Shown: positions 53,033 through 63,454 of the stretch, one piece after another
Layout of the letters: every line of letters starts with the position of its first letter
How positions within the stretch are numbered: position 1 is the first letter of the stretch
From: Sordaria brevicollis
Lineage: Eukaryota; Ascomycota; Sordariomycetes; Sordariales; Sordariaceae
Length of the DNA stretch: 64,000 nt
Assembly (NCBI GenBank): GCA_033439795.1
Contig: JAUTDP010000001.1
Span: 2,170,001-2,234,000, forward strand
Direction: 5' to 3'
Translations under genes and position numbers: made by a program
Notes under the pieces: generated by a model
Told to the model about the DNA's origin: nothing
The model's database searches: none
What the model saw: only the letters and a program-made list of their open reading frames with translations

Positions 53033-54136
53033 TCAATGAGCCTTATCGTCGGGGCCAGTGCCGTTCCTCTCTCCAACTGCACAACATGGTCAGTATTGAT
53101 CGAGATCTCTTAACACCCACGGGTTGAGACTTACCATCCAGCGCAACAAGGAAGCGGCTCACGCAGTTGTAGCAAGCAATCTATCGAGTCAAAGTCAGCT
53201 TTTCGGTGCGCCTCTCGGAACTTCTCAACATCGGTCACCAGCTCAAACTTTTTCGGCCTTCCTTGTTCAGCCTTCCGGTCCTTTACTCTTCCCTCCAGGT
53301 CCTCGCCTGTTCTTTCCCGCTCTTTTGGTTTTGGACCCATCTTTGCACTTCCCTCACTCCTTCCTCACTCTGTCCTCACAGACACTCCATGCCTCTCTTC
53401 ACCACTCTTTGCTTTTTCCATCCCAGTCCCCTTCTCCTCCTTTTCCCCAATCACCTCAACCCATTCCTAACCTCAACACCAAGGGCCTCGATGAAAAAGG
53501 TGAACTCACAATAGCAGTCAACTCCACCATCTCCCTCTCGCTAAACAGCTTCCTCACTTCCTCAAACGTCGAATCCCTGACCTTGACATTCCTCGTCATC
53601 TCATCCGTCAAGCAAACAGCCGCCCACTGCCTCTCATTCAGTCCACCCTTCTTCTGTGCCCCTTCCTCAATCAAAAGAGGTTCCTGCCTCTTGACCACGC
53701 CAAGACCATCCTCGCCCTCACTCACGCCCGCCTGAACGGCGAGGGGCGCATGGTGGTGCCACTCGTACCAGGCGCCGTTGCAGACGGCCACGCGGGAGAT
53801 GGCCAGCTCGCGCTCGTCAGCAGGCAAGAGGGTTTGGGTGCGGATGGCGCCGAGGAAGGAGTTCCAGCCGTCGGCGACGGGAGGGGAGTGCAAGAGGGTC
53901 AAGTCCAAAGGCTGAAGAGGACGGGGGTGGCGGCGGGCGGTGATGCGGTCGACGATGGCTTGTTCGGCCTCGGAAGTGGTGTTGGGAGGGTTGGGGACGT
54001 AAGGGAGACGCATTTTGGTTGTTGGGGTGGTGGTGAACGGTCTGGTGGTGTTGATAAGTGGTCGTGTAAGTCGTGAAGACGGGGATAGCCAGTGTTGTAG
54101 TGACTTGCGAAGTTGATAGTTGAGGGAGAAGGACAT
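53033..54136 (-). CDS. Carboxymuconolactone decarboxylase / AhpD-like protein
   Basis: A predicted 238-aa protein with three exons (54136-53510, 53180-53135 and 53076-53033). The AhpD-like core has the helix LGAIRTQTLLPADERELAIS, then AVCNGAWYEWHHHAPLA, which in the family forms the catalytic-type E-x-Cys or His region. The last two exons restore VACYNCVSRFLVALDVGERN-like sequence ending in HIS, at KAH-stop. An N-terminal basic extension (RKSLQHWLSPSSRLTRPL, RPFTTTPTTK) could target mitochondria if the 54136 ATG is used; ATGs at 54220 and 54013 are alternatives. The first intron is long (329 nt) and purine-rich on the coding strand. Members are peroxidase-linked or decarboxylases; here the reaction is not known. 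Confidence 0.82.
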
Positions 54137-55369
54137 TGAAGTGAGTTGTATAGGGAAGAGATGGAAGATGGGACCGGATGAAAGGTTATAGCTTGATGAC
54201 AAGTTGACACTTGCATGCACGAATACTGTACGTAGGTATCATCGGCTTCGGCTTCAACCGGTGACGCAGGTCCGTCACACTCACAGATCCGGGCCATAGT
54301 CGGCATCCCACCCCGCCTTTTCCTCCACAAGGATCTCCGCCAACTCCCCACATCGGGGGTTGCGGGGAATCTCTTGCCCGCTTGTCCACCGCCCGGAAGG
54401 AGAGGTCGGCAAGTAGACGGGTCCGGAGCGTCAACGTCAGCCGTCAGCTTACCGATTTCGTGATATCGACTTTAAATGTTGCTGTATCTTCAGAGGACGA
54501 GACCGGCCTTAATTGCTGTTGTTTCATTTCTCCTTGGATGGTTTATAGGATATTGGAAGGTATAGAGGGAGGCTTTGACTGAAACCATCCATATCCTCGG
54601 AGGGAAGATGAGAAGTATCATGCTGCTCCGCGTTGGAATATAGAAAGAAAATGGCAGCAGCTGCACACCTCTTTCACTGGGACTCTCACCATCCAGGCTC
54701 GCCATGGAAGATTGTCACCAGTTACTGACCGTAGACATACATGCTCTCACTCGATGGCGACATTATGAAAAGGTTTAGAAATTGAATATTTGACTTGACC
54801 TGAAGCATACAGGTTCAATACCAGAAGCCTCCAGTGTTTCCATGCAATGGGCAGGCTAACAACTTCGCAGAAGAAGATGAAGAGTTGGATCTTGCTCCTT
54901 GAAAGCTTTCAGTGTTTTTCCGGTACGAGTAAATTCTCGCAAAGTGATGTTGAACTGTTGTGAGGAGAATAAAACTTTCTCAAGTACAGGTAATAGTGAT
55001 TTGACGACACTCATGCAGGTCGTGTAGAGTGATTGATTGATCAATGTTGACATCGAGATGTTCAGGGTTGAGATCACCAAACGGCCGCTCTTGGTGTTGC
55101 TACAGCGACACAGTGTTAACAATCAACCCCGAGCTGTGCTTAACAATTGTGGGGCACATGCGGCTTGGCGCTTTCCCTTTCCCAGCAAAAGTGCCCCTCT
55201 GCCCCTCCGTCGCAATTGCAGACACAAGCCCCGGGCCAGACAAAACAAAAGTTCGCGATAATCAACACCGTCACCACGGCACAAAACCCAAGCGCAACGC
55301 AACTTCACCAGAAATCAATCGCAAACCCACCCACTCGCGATCGGCCCGAACCCAAAAATCTGCCAATTG
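54137..55369. other. Divergent promoter region (CMD-like gene and bud32)
   Basis: About 1.2 kb with no recognisable ORF. A CA-rich leader runs into the bud32 start codon. Confidence 0.5.
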
Positions 55370-56269
55370 ATGGACCCAACCTCCCAATCACCACCCACCA
55401 AAAAGCGCAAAATGGCGTCCTCAACCACCACCACCTCAACAACCACCGCCGCCGTCGAGCAGGAACACCAATTCCCCCTCCCGCCCATCCTCACCCACCC
55501 CTCCTCCACGCCTCCCATCCTCATCACCCAAGGCGCCGAAGGCCGCCTCTACAAAACCACCTTCCTCTCACCCTCCATCCCGTGCGCCCTCAAATACCGA
55601 CCTCCCAAACCCTACCGCCACCCGATCCTCGACGCCCGTCTCACAAAGGCCCGCTTAGCCTTCGAAGCCAAAGTCCTCGAACGATGCCGACGCGAGGGCG
55701 TCCCTGTCCCCGCCGTTTACGCGCAGAACGCCGCTGCTGGGTGGATTGCCGTGGAGTGGATCGAGGGCGCGCCCGTCAGGGTGAAGATTAATGAGTGGCT
55801 TGGTTCGCGTCCGAAGAATGAGGAGGAGGAGAGGGAAGGCGCGAACAAGGACCAAGGGCCGTTGGTGGAGTTGATGAGGAGGATTGGAAGCGCGATAGCG
55901 GGGTTGCACAGGACGGGAGTGGTGCATGGGGATTTGACGACTAGTAATATGATGTTGAGGCCACCGAAGGCTTCATCAAGCGAGCAGACGAACGGGGTGA
56001 CGGAGGAGGGGGAAAAGGCGAAGTTGTTGGAGGGGGAGGTGGTGATTATTGATTTTGGACTGGCGAACCAGAGCCAGAGCGATGAGGACAGGGCGACGGA
56101 TTTGTACGTCCTTGAGAGAGCGTTTGCTAGTACGCACCCGAGGGCGGAGAACCTGTTTGAGCACTTGCTGGAGAGTTATAAGGAGACGTTTGGCAAGAAG
56201 GGGGTGTCGGTGCTGAACAAGTTGGAGGATGTGAGGATGAGGGGGAGGAAGAGGAGTATGATTGGGTAA
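55370..56269 (+). CDS. bud32: EKC/KEOPS complex kinase/ATPase BUD32
   Basis: A predicted 299-aa intronless atypical kinase (PRPK/piD261 family) that drives the KEOPS complex making the t6A modification on ANN-decoding tRNAs and contributes to telomere maintenance. It has ITQGAEGRLYK (degenerate glycine loop), the lysine-containing ALKYRPPKPYRHP block characteristic of Bud32, VHGDLTTSNMM (catalytic loop), and IDFGLANQS (metal-binding DFG). The C-terminus ends KLEDVRMRGRKRSMIG, the basic tail typical of the family. An extra Ser/Thr-rich segment precedes the core, and a Lys/Glu-rich insertion follows VKINEWLG. The start is the ATG at 55370 (MDPTSQS); the preceding TTG is not used. Confidence 0.96.
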   Translation: MDPTSQSPPTKKRKMASSTTTTSTTTAAVEQEHQFPLPPILTHPSSTPPILITQGAEGRLYKTTFLSPSIPCALKYRPPKPYRHPILDARLTKARLAFEAKVLERCRREGVPVPAVYAQNAAAGWIAVEWIEGAPVRVKINEWLGSRPKNEEEEREGANKDQGPLVELMRRIGSAIAGLHRTGVVHGDLTTSNMMLRPPKASSSEQTNGVTEEGEKAKLLEGEVVIIDFGLANQSQSDEDRATDLYVLERAFASTHPRAENLFEHLLESYKETFGKKGVSVLNKLEDVRMRGRKRSMIG

Positions 56270-56546
56270 ATATTTGGTCAGGATAGATATGGTGAGAGAA
56301 GATACCCAGAAGACATAGACAAGGAGATTTGAGTTGTCTGCAACGACTTGAGGACCTTGCGTGCTGAAGTTGGATTGAAGGTACAAAGCATGCCATATTA
56401 AATTTCCATTCATATATCCAGACTTTGAAGAGATCGCATATGGTATCAGTATCAATAGATCAGAGTGCCTGCCTTCCCATCCAAAAACTCCCTTCGAGCC
56501 GGCTATGCTATCTAGGCCGGTCGTATATATGTTCTAGTGTATAGCC

Positions 56547-57737
56547 TTAGTTCAACTCAGCACCAGCAAAATACCCCTTGTTCTCAATCACGCCCCTATT
56601 CTTCACCACAGCCGTATACTTGACCACCCATTGTGGCGTCAAGTTCCCGCTCAACGCTTGGCTGCCATCAACCTTGGGATCCGCCAGAAGCCCAGCTCCC
56701 TGAGGGCCAAGAAGCTCCCTCAACGTCCCCTCCGGCAAAATATCCGTGCAATCACTATGCACCAACAACTCGACATTCTGCTCCTTAGCCAGCTTCGCCA
56801 ACGGCGGCGGCACATTGCAGCAGTTCTTGATGTTGATCTGGTCCACCGCGGGTTTAACTCCAACGCGCTTAATGAACCTCGACAACTTCTCTGTGCCAAA
56901 CTCCGAGATACCAAGCCTCTTCACCTTGCCCTGAGTGTAAAGCTTCTCAACAGCTCCCTGCCAGGTAGCAATCTCCACCTCATCATCTCCTTGAGCGGCA
57001 TTCAGCTTATCGGCTTCCCACTCGCAGTCGCCATCAAAGGACATGCCGGGGAAGGAAACGACGAGCAGGTCAACGTCCGAGATGCCGCCTAGCTCTTTTA
57101 GTACCAAACCCAGAGCTTCTTGTGTGTAGGCTGCCCGCGCGGAGACGTCGGGAGAAGTGGTGGGCAGGAAGAAGATCTTGACAGTAATGTCGTACTGCGA
57201 ACGCTCTTCGGAGAGGGAGGCGGATTCCCAGTCGATGCGAGGCACGAAGATGGTTTCTGTGGTGTCGTTTTGGGTCTTTTCTGTCCAGTAGAGGGGGCCT
57301 GGCGTTACGGTGGTAGAGGTGGTGGTGTTGGCGCCATTCGTGGCTTGGACTTCGTGGACGCCATTGCTCGTGCCATTGGTTGCTGTTGTCGTCGTCGGAG
57401 AGGCTGTTGTGTTCTCAATCTCGTCGGCGTAGTCTATTTGCGCATCTTGGAAGCTGACTTTTAGCGAGTTTATGAGTTCGAGGTTGGATGCGCCGGGCTT
57501 GCGGACGATGGAGGGGCCGCCGGATACAATGTTTCTGTAGACCAAGAAAAAGTTTCGAGCACGCAATTAGCGATTGGGTCCAAGATGGAATAGTATCGTC
57601 CCTAGTTGGTCTTCGAGGTCGCACAAGTCAAGACAAGTGACAAACCACAATGTTTTGCGCCGTGCTTGCTAGAGGACCGGAGCCACGCAATGGGAGAGCG
57701 AAAAGACATACCCGGTAGAAAGTATTAACTTGGCCAT
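56547..57737 (-). CDS. Glutamate-cysteine ligase regulatory (modifier) subunit
   Basis: A predicted 337-aa aldo/keto-reductase-fold protein matching the regulatory subunit of gamma-glutamylcysteine synthetase (GCLM-type), which tunes glutathione synthesis. Exon 1 is only 26 nt of coding sequence (57737-57712) and joins exon 2 (57534-56547) to give MAKLILSTGNIVSGG. AKR-fold strands include VDLLVVSFPGM, KVKRLGISEFGTEKL (the LGxSxF strand) and VDQINIKNCCNVPPPL. The C-terminus ends YTAVVKNRGVIENKGYFAGA. A Thr-rich, low-complexity insertion of about 50 residues lies after strand 2. The catalytic tetrad of true AKRs is not evident, as is usual for this subunit. It is convergent with bud32 (277-bp spacer). 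Confidence 0.9.
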
Positions 57738-59074
57738 GACTGCTGCAAAGTCTGAAGAGGCCTTTTTCTTGGGAGGATGAGTACAGAAAGTAAAGTTCGT
57801 CTGGCGCAAGACGAATCTCTCTAACCTGGGCTCGTCAACTTTAGACTGACTAGTGGGGTTCCGATCTGTTTGGTTTAATGGCAATGGAGCCTAGAACCGA
57901 TTATTAATGATTCATTGCATGGGGCCGGGGTCATTGGCGGTGCTCCGATTTAGGGAAGTTCACCTGTCAACATACCTTTGTAAGCTCGTGATGATATCAC
58001 CACAAATAACGCCAATGGCAGGATAGGTGTAACCTGAGATAGCAAAGTGTAAGGGGACAAGAGAGCACAAGAGCTGTAAGAGATGTTAAGAAGATAAGAA
58101 ATGTTATTCGGGGAGCATAGAGCATAGGGTAAAGAGGCAGATGGCCGAGCGAATAAATATGGGTTGTCCGTGAAAATAAATATAATTCATCCGACTCTCG
58201 GACGTTGACCTTGCGCTACCTCTACCTCTGTAGGTGAGGCATGGCTTTTATGTACTTATATGCGCAAGTCCTTCCACTTGGGAGGGCGCATTCAACTTGA
58301 TCAAGTCGAGACTGTCGAGGCCGGAGATGCTCATGGCGACATCCTTCAGAACACCAGCAGCTAAACCAGCTTCGGCTTCTGATGACTGTCTGTAAAGTCG
58401 TCAACCACACTTTGGTGTTCATAGACGCGGGATGTCAAAGGCGGAAAAGATGGCGACAGCCAACCAGATGGCTCAACAACGTCTTGTAAACGTGAGGGAA
58501 GTGGTGAGGAACGTGGGGAGCCTTGTTGTATTTCTCCCGCGTTCATACAGTATTCGCCTGTTACAGCCACTAACACTATCCAAGACAACTGGTCGAGCCA
58601 TGTCGGCAAAAGATGGCATAAAGCCAACTGAACATACGCTCTTCAACTGAGAAGCAACGCATAGAGAGGCTATTTCGCTTGAATTGTCATCCAGACCTTT
58701 TAGTAGTGAATGGTTTGCCTTGCGACAGTCGCCCGAGGTAAAGAGGTCAACTCGACTTTTGCAAATGAATAACTAACATCACTGTTAAGTTTCCACAGGT
58801 CCAAGTACATCACATGACCTGTAAGCCCGCTGGATGGCCGCCTGAAACCAAGCAGCTATTGATGCACTAACAGGAACTGATACGACGAGGAGCCCCACCT
58901 GCCCCTTCACATTGGACGGCCGCCATCCCGCCCCTTTGGAGTTTGGACAGCTCCAGGAGTCCAGGCTGTCGGCGGCCTGGTGTCCTTGTCAATTTTCCCG
59001 CCCGCGACAACACCTTCATGATCACATCGTCAACTCCCGCTCAACGTGTTGATCCTGGGTAGTTCACCGTCATC
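57738..59074. other. Divergent promoter region (GCL regulatory subunit and AP-1 sigma)
   Basis: About 1.3 kb. No convincing ORF. The right part has GC-rich, CCGCC-type blocks just upstream of the AP-1 sigma leader. Confidence 0.5.
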
Positions 59075-60125
59075 ATGGCTATCAAGTAAGCGCCCCGTTC
59101 ATTCGCGATTATGTCACTTCCATGGAACCCAAGCTGACCCGGAGCTCTGCAGCTATCTCATCCTCCTGTCGCGCCAGGGCAAAGTGGTGCGTCTAACCCG
59201 CCGCGGGCGATTGTTGCTCTCGTCCCCAACCACGGTGTCCTTCTCCCGACTAACCGCACCTTACAAATATCCAGCGCCTGGCCAAATGGTTCACCACTCT
59301 CTCTCCCAAGGACAAGGCCAAGATTGTCAAGGACGTCTCCCAACTTGTGCTGGCTAGGAGGACGCGCATGTGCAACTTTCTTGAGTACAAAGGTAAGCCC
59401 CCGCCAGTTCCCCTGATCGCTGGTCGTAGAATCAAATGCTAACCGTCGTCACTCCTTTGCAGATACCAAGATTGTCTACCGCCGATATGCCTCGCTTTTC
59501 TTCATCGCCGGATGCTCATCCGAGGACAACGAGCTGATTACCCTCGAGATCATTCATCGCTACGTCGAACAGATGGACAAGTACTACGGCAACGTCTGCG
59601 AGCTCGACATCATCTTCTCCTTTACCAAGGCCTACTACATCCTCGACGAGCTCCTGCTGGCGGGAGAGTTGCAGGAAAGCAGCAAGAAGAACGTCCTACG
59701 ATGCATATCGCAACAAGACTCGCTAGAGGACATGGAGGTGCGTACAACTATTTCATTTGGAGCCGTGACCGCTTGCCCGGACAGAAGTTGCCATCTTCCC
59801 GCGTTGCTACGTCTACACTTCCAAACAATCGTGTTGCGACCCCCTATATTTAAACCGCCGAGCTCACTGACACGTTTATTACACTTTGCCCAGGTTGAGG
59901 ATGAAGTCACAAAGATCATGTAAAGGCTGAAAAAGAGCCTTGTGGTGTCTTTATCTCCATACTCATCACCGACCGGACCTGGCTTCATGCATGCAAACAC
60001 TCACGATTGCCAAGCACTGGTCGAGATATACTTACCCTGGCGGCATACGCTAATGCATACTTTGACCTCTGATGCAGGATGTGGAAGCTATCGAGAACGC
60101 CCTGAAGAAGACCGGCATTCTCTGA
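59075..60125 (+). CDS. AP-1 clathrin adaptor sigma subunit, with two possible terminal exons
   Basis: The small subunit of the trans-Golgi/endosome AP-1 complex, a longin-fold protein. Coding exons: 59075-59085 (11 nt), 59153-59186, 59275-59392 and 59463-59737, giving [21 protein letters not shown] and so on through [33 protein letters not shown], and [19 protein letters not shown]. After exon 4 (…EDME) there are two good acceptors. One leads to [13 protein letters not shown] at 59894-59923 (155 aa); the other to [19 protein letters not shown] at 60078-60125 (161 aa). The second resembles the metazoan C-terminus. AP-1 rather than AP-2 is inferred from ILLSRQGK and the length. Confidence 0.93.
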
Positions 60126-62191
60126 AGCAGTGGCAGCAACCACAACAGTCCTTCCGATAAGTGACGGCACCGGAAGGATAGACGAAGAGGGGCGAACCGA
60201 AGCACGAGAAACACAACATATGCAACCAGGGAGAACAATACCTAATAATCGCGCCGAGAGAAGGGGGAAAGCAGGTTGTGGTGTGGTGGCAGGCAGGAAG
60301 TCGGGGCTACAGTAACCCATTAGGAGGGAGCAAACTCCCTTTCCTTATTCATATAGATATGGGCATTGTAGATTAATGAGCTGCCACAAAGCTGGGCCAC
60401 TCGGAGGCCGGATACACCACTGATGTCCCGATCATGGACGATGACGGGAGAAAATCAGTGGGTGGGTGTCCGGTACACTGGGTATGGGCTCGGCGATGTG
60501 CCTAATTGACAACAACGATTCAACGGCGCATTGCCAATACCGATCCATCCGTTCCTCGTTACCTCCCTCTCACACACAGTCGGGTATATACGCAGAAGGC
60601 AGGTCGACTCACTCGGAAGACGTTGGGTTGGCATTATCTTGCTGCCCACTAGAGGTTTGTCCACATCAGCGTCGGAAGCTACGCTCGTGGGGTTCTGAGA
60701 AAGCTCTATTCGTCAGGTGGTTGTGGTTGATGATTAACACGAACAGCGTTCAGGCCGGGACACATCCAAACGTTGACACACGTTGACACACAGGAATTCA
60801 CTGCGATGACTGGAGGCTTCCAGGCGGAACGGCGGAGTGGGAATGGAGACACCTCTGGCATGGTGGTGACAAGGGAACGCCGATCATTTAGGGGGTGCGA
60901 CTCCACCCGACACTCGGAGCCAGCAGCGCATGACCGGGGTTTAGGCGGGTCGACCCCAGCGTCACCCCAGCAATCCCCAGCGAGCCAAGGCCAACGTGGG
61001 CTGGCGCAAGCAGGCCACTCACCCGAAAGGTCACCCACCTGTTACCGTCAGCGTCAGCGAACCGGCTCTGGCCCTGATGGCACACGGCTTGCGGACCTGG
61101 ACGTCAGATAACGAGGGTGGAAGGATCGAGCGAGACCGCAACCGGGCGGGCACCAGCATGAGGCCCTGATTTCAATGACCAATACTGGGGACTATGGAAG
61201 GGCCAAGCTGAGAACACGGAAGCATCAGTTGTGCCATGGCCGTATGCCGACCCGATACCCGGCCGGTCCCCTTCAGTTTGGTTTCAATTCGGACTGGAAA
61301 GAACACGCATTGGATCATATAGGATTCATCTTGTTCTCAAGTTGTCCCTCCTCCCACTTTCCATCCCACTTCTTTGTTTGGCAAACTAATCTCCTCAACC
61401 TCACTTCACCCAAGCAGCAGGACATTACTCAGTCAGAGTCTCCTCAGATATCTGACGATACCATCACCCCCTAATCCTCTACTATACCAACTTACAGCAA
61501 CCAACCCCACTTCTTACTATCTATTCACATCTACAACCTACATCCACCCTTTCATTATCTGGACTCGACACATTGAGCTAGACATCATCCATCCCGTGTC
61601 TCTGCCTTTGTTCACCATCTGGACCTAGTCTGGGATCCGATAGGCAGGATTTCCATTATCGCCCGTTAACCGCTTTCCCCCGAACTCACGGACTCGTCGG
61701 ACGACCTAGATTGGTCACATCATCCCCCCGTTCGCCAACCCTGTTCCCACTTCCTCCGCACCGCCTTTTCCGACAAGACAACGGCAACATCTTCCAACAT
61801 CAACGAACGTTTCGCATCAATCCGTTGCGCCATCACGGATCGACCCGGGATCAAGAATCACTGGTTGATATCTTCTACAAGTAATAATAAAGCGGATACA
61901 GTTCCCAATATCCTTGCGGTAACTCACTCTTCACCACCTTCAAACAACTTCACATCCGGCGATCGCTCGACCCCTCCCACTTTACAACCAACAAGCATAA
62001 CGATTGCGGAGCTGGGCCTGCCACTTGTTCATCGCCCTTGTTACGACGCTCACCGTCCCCTTTTATTCGTCGCATCCCATCACGAATATAATACATACAA
62101 CCACGGCAACCGCCTACCCTTCCCAGGTTCTACCAATACCTAACCCTCATACCACGTTTACAAGTCGCATGCCAGCGCAACCACCGACACA
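60126..62191. other. Intergenic: AP-1 sigma 3' flank and maf1 promoter/leader
   Basis: About 2.1 kb. The left part has short ORFs without homology. The right part from about 61330 is pyrimidine- and A/C-rich, resembling a long 5' leader of maf1. It contains one uORF that overlaps the maf1 start, listed separately. Confidence 0.5.
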
Positions 62192-62195
62192 ATGA
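62169..62195 (+). promoter_or_regulatory. uORF whose stop codon overlaps the maf1 start (ATGA)
   Basis: An 8-codon upstream ORF (MPAQPPTQ) starts at 62169 and its TGA (62193-62195) overlaps the maf1 ATG (62192-62194). The uORF start context is weaker than that of maf1. If the leader includes it, initiation at maf1 would follow leaky scanning or termination-reinitiation. Confidence 0.6.
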
Positions 62196-63454
62196 AGGCA
62201 AGTATACGTTGTACCGGTCGGACCGGGCACCGCTACCATCCAAACACCAGGAGCGGTTGATCGTCGAAAGCAATATTGACCCTTTCACAGTTTCTATCTC
62301 TGCCTGCGATAGATGTGGTGACGAGCGCTCTCAACTTCGATACACCAGACTGTCACATCACGGGCAGCTGTGATCTCTATACCACAAAGGCTGCTGGTTC
62401 CGACAAGCGCCTCTACAAGAATATTCAACAATCTCTCCAAACACAGCATGACAACTTGATCAAGTTTGGCAAGTCCTTGTCACCACCTCAGCGCGAGTCA
62501 ATCGCCGATACCATCAACTTTGAGCGATCTTCACCGTTCGGTTCGCTTAACGAGAAGGCCAACCGCAACACCTATGCCTACCTAATAGCCACGCTCAATG
62601 CTTCGCATCCCGACTACGACTTCTCCAACGTCCTGCGACCCGACGACTTTAAGCGCGAGAAGGAGCTGCGGCGTGTCATGGCCCACATCGACAGCACCCT
62701 GCAAAGCGTGCGACCCAACTCGTCCTACCTGGACGTCTCCATGCCTCGCATGGGCTCCTCGCCCGCCGCGGCCTCCAGCTTCGGCTCCTCGGGCCTCGGC
62801 ATGGCACCGGTCTGGGGCCCGGCCACATGGGCCTCGATCGACAAGGAAATGGACCTCAAAGACTGCTCCATCTTTTCGTACCAGCCCGTCGACGCCCCCT
62901 TTGATGAGGAAGAAGGCGCCATCTGGGCGCTCCACTACTTCTTTTTCAACAAGACGCTCAAGCGCGTCTGCTACCTCTACGTGCGCGGGATGCCGGTCAT
63001 GTCCCATAGTCCGAGAATACCGGGTCACCACGCCATCATCTCTGCCAAGGGCGGGCTCGTTCGCCCGCGCCGCGCTTTGTACGGGATCGACGAGGAGCTG
63101 GACGACGCTGGCGCTAACAAGCGCGCTCGCTACTGGCTCGGAGATCAGTTTGCCGAGCGCGTGATGGCGGATGATGACGAGATGGAGGCTGATGATGGCC
63201 TAATATGGAACCGTGATGCTGATGGGGATGTCAACTATCAGTATCATGATGACGAATATGATGACGACTATGATGTGGAGAGTCTGGGGGATTATGAAGA
63301 CGATGAGGAAGATGAAGATGAAGATGACAATGAAATCGACGTCAAGACTGCTGCTGCTGCGAAAGCGGGTGGTGGCAGTAGTTGGCGCTCGCAGAATGTT
63401 CCGTACCGGGGGGTTAGCGAGGATATCGCGAGCAGGATGGAGATTGATGTCTAG
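62192..63454 (+). CDS. maf1: Pol III transcription repressor MAF1
   Basis: A predicted 389-aa negative regulator of RNA polymerase III, acting in nucleus and cytoplasm under TORC1/PKA control. The first coding exon is just ATGAAG (62192-62197), joined over a GC-AG intron (62198-62290; donor AG|GCAAGT) to exon 2 (62291-63454). This restores MKFLSLPAIDVVTSALNF, as in Maf1 families. The A box (NFDTPDCHITGSCDLYTTKA, then GSDKRLYK) and the B/C region (AIWALHYFFFNKTLKRVCYL) are clear. The tail is strongly acidic (Asp/Glu runs, 330-370). A GT donor one triplet further does not keep the frame. Several Ser/Thr residues of the middle loop could be PKA or TORC1 sites. Confidence 0.94.

Noticed and set aside
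53124..53735. 203-codon plus-strand ORF
   Set aside because: Low-complexity antisense reading of the CMD-like gene and its long intron.
49736..54136. P450 plus CMD-like protein as part of a secondary-metabolite cluster
   Set aside because: No synthase, terpene cyclase, transporter or cluster regulator nearby, and the adjacent genes are conserved housekeeping genes.
61175..62143. Plus-strand ORFs upstream of maf1
   Set aside because: Ser/Thr/Pro-rich chance frames in an A/C-rich leader; no homology or splice continuity with maf1.
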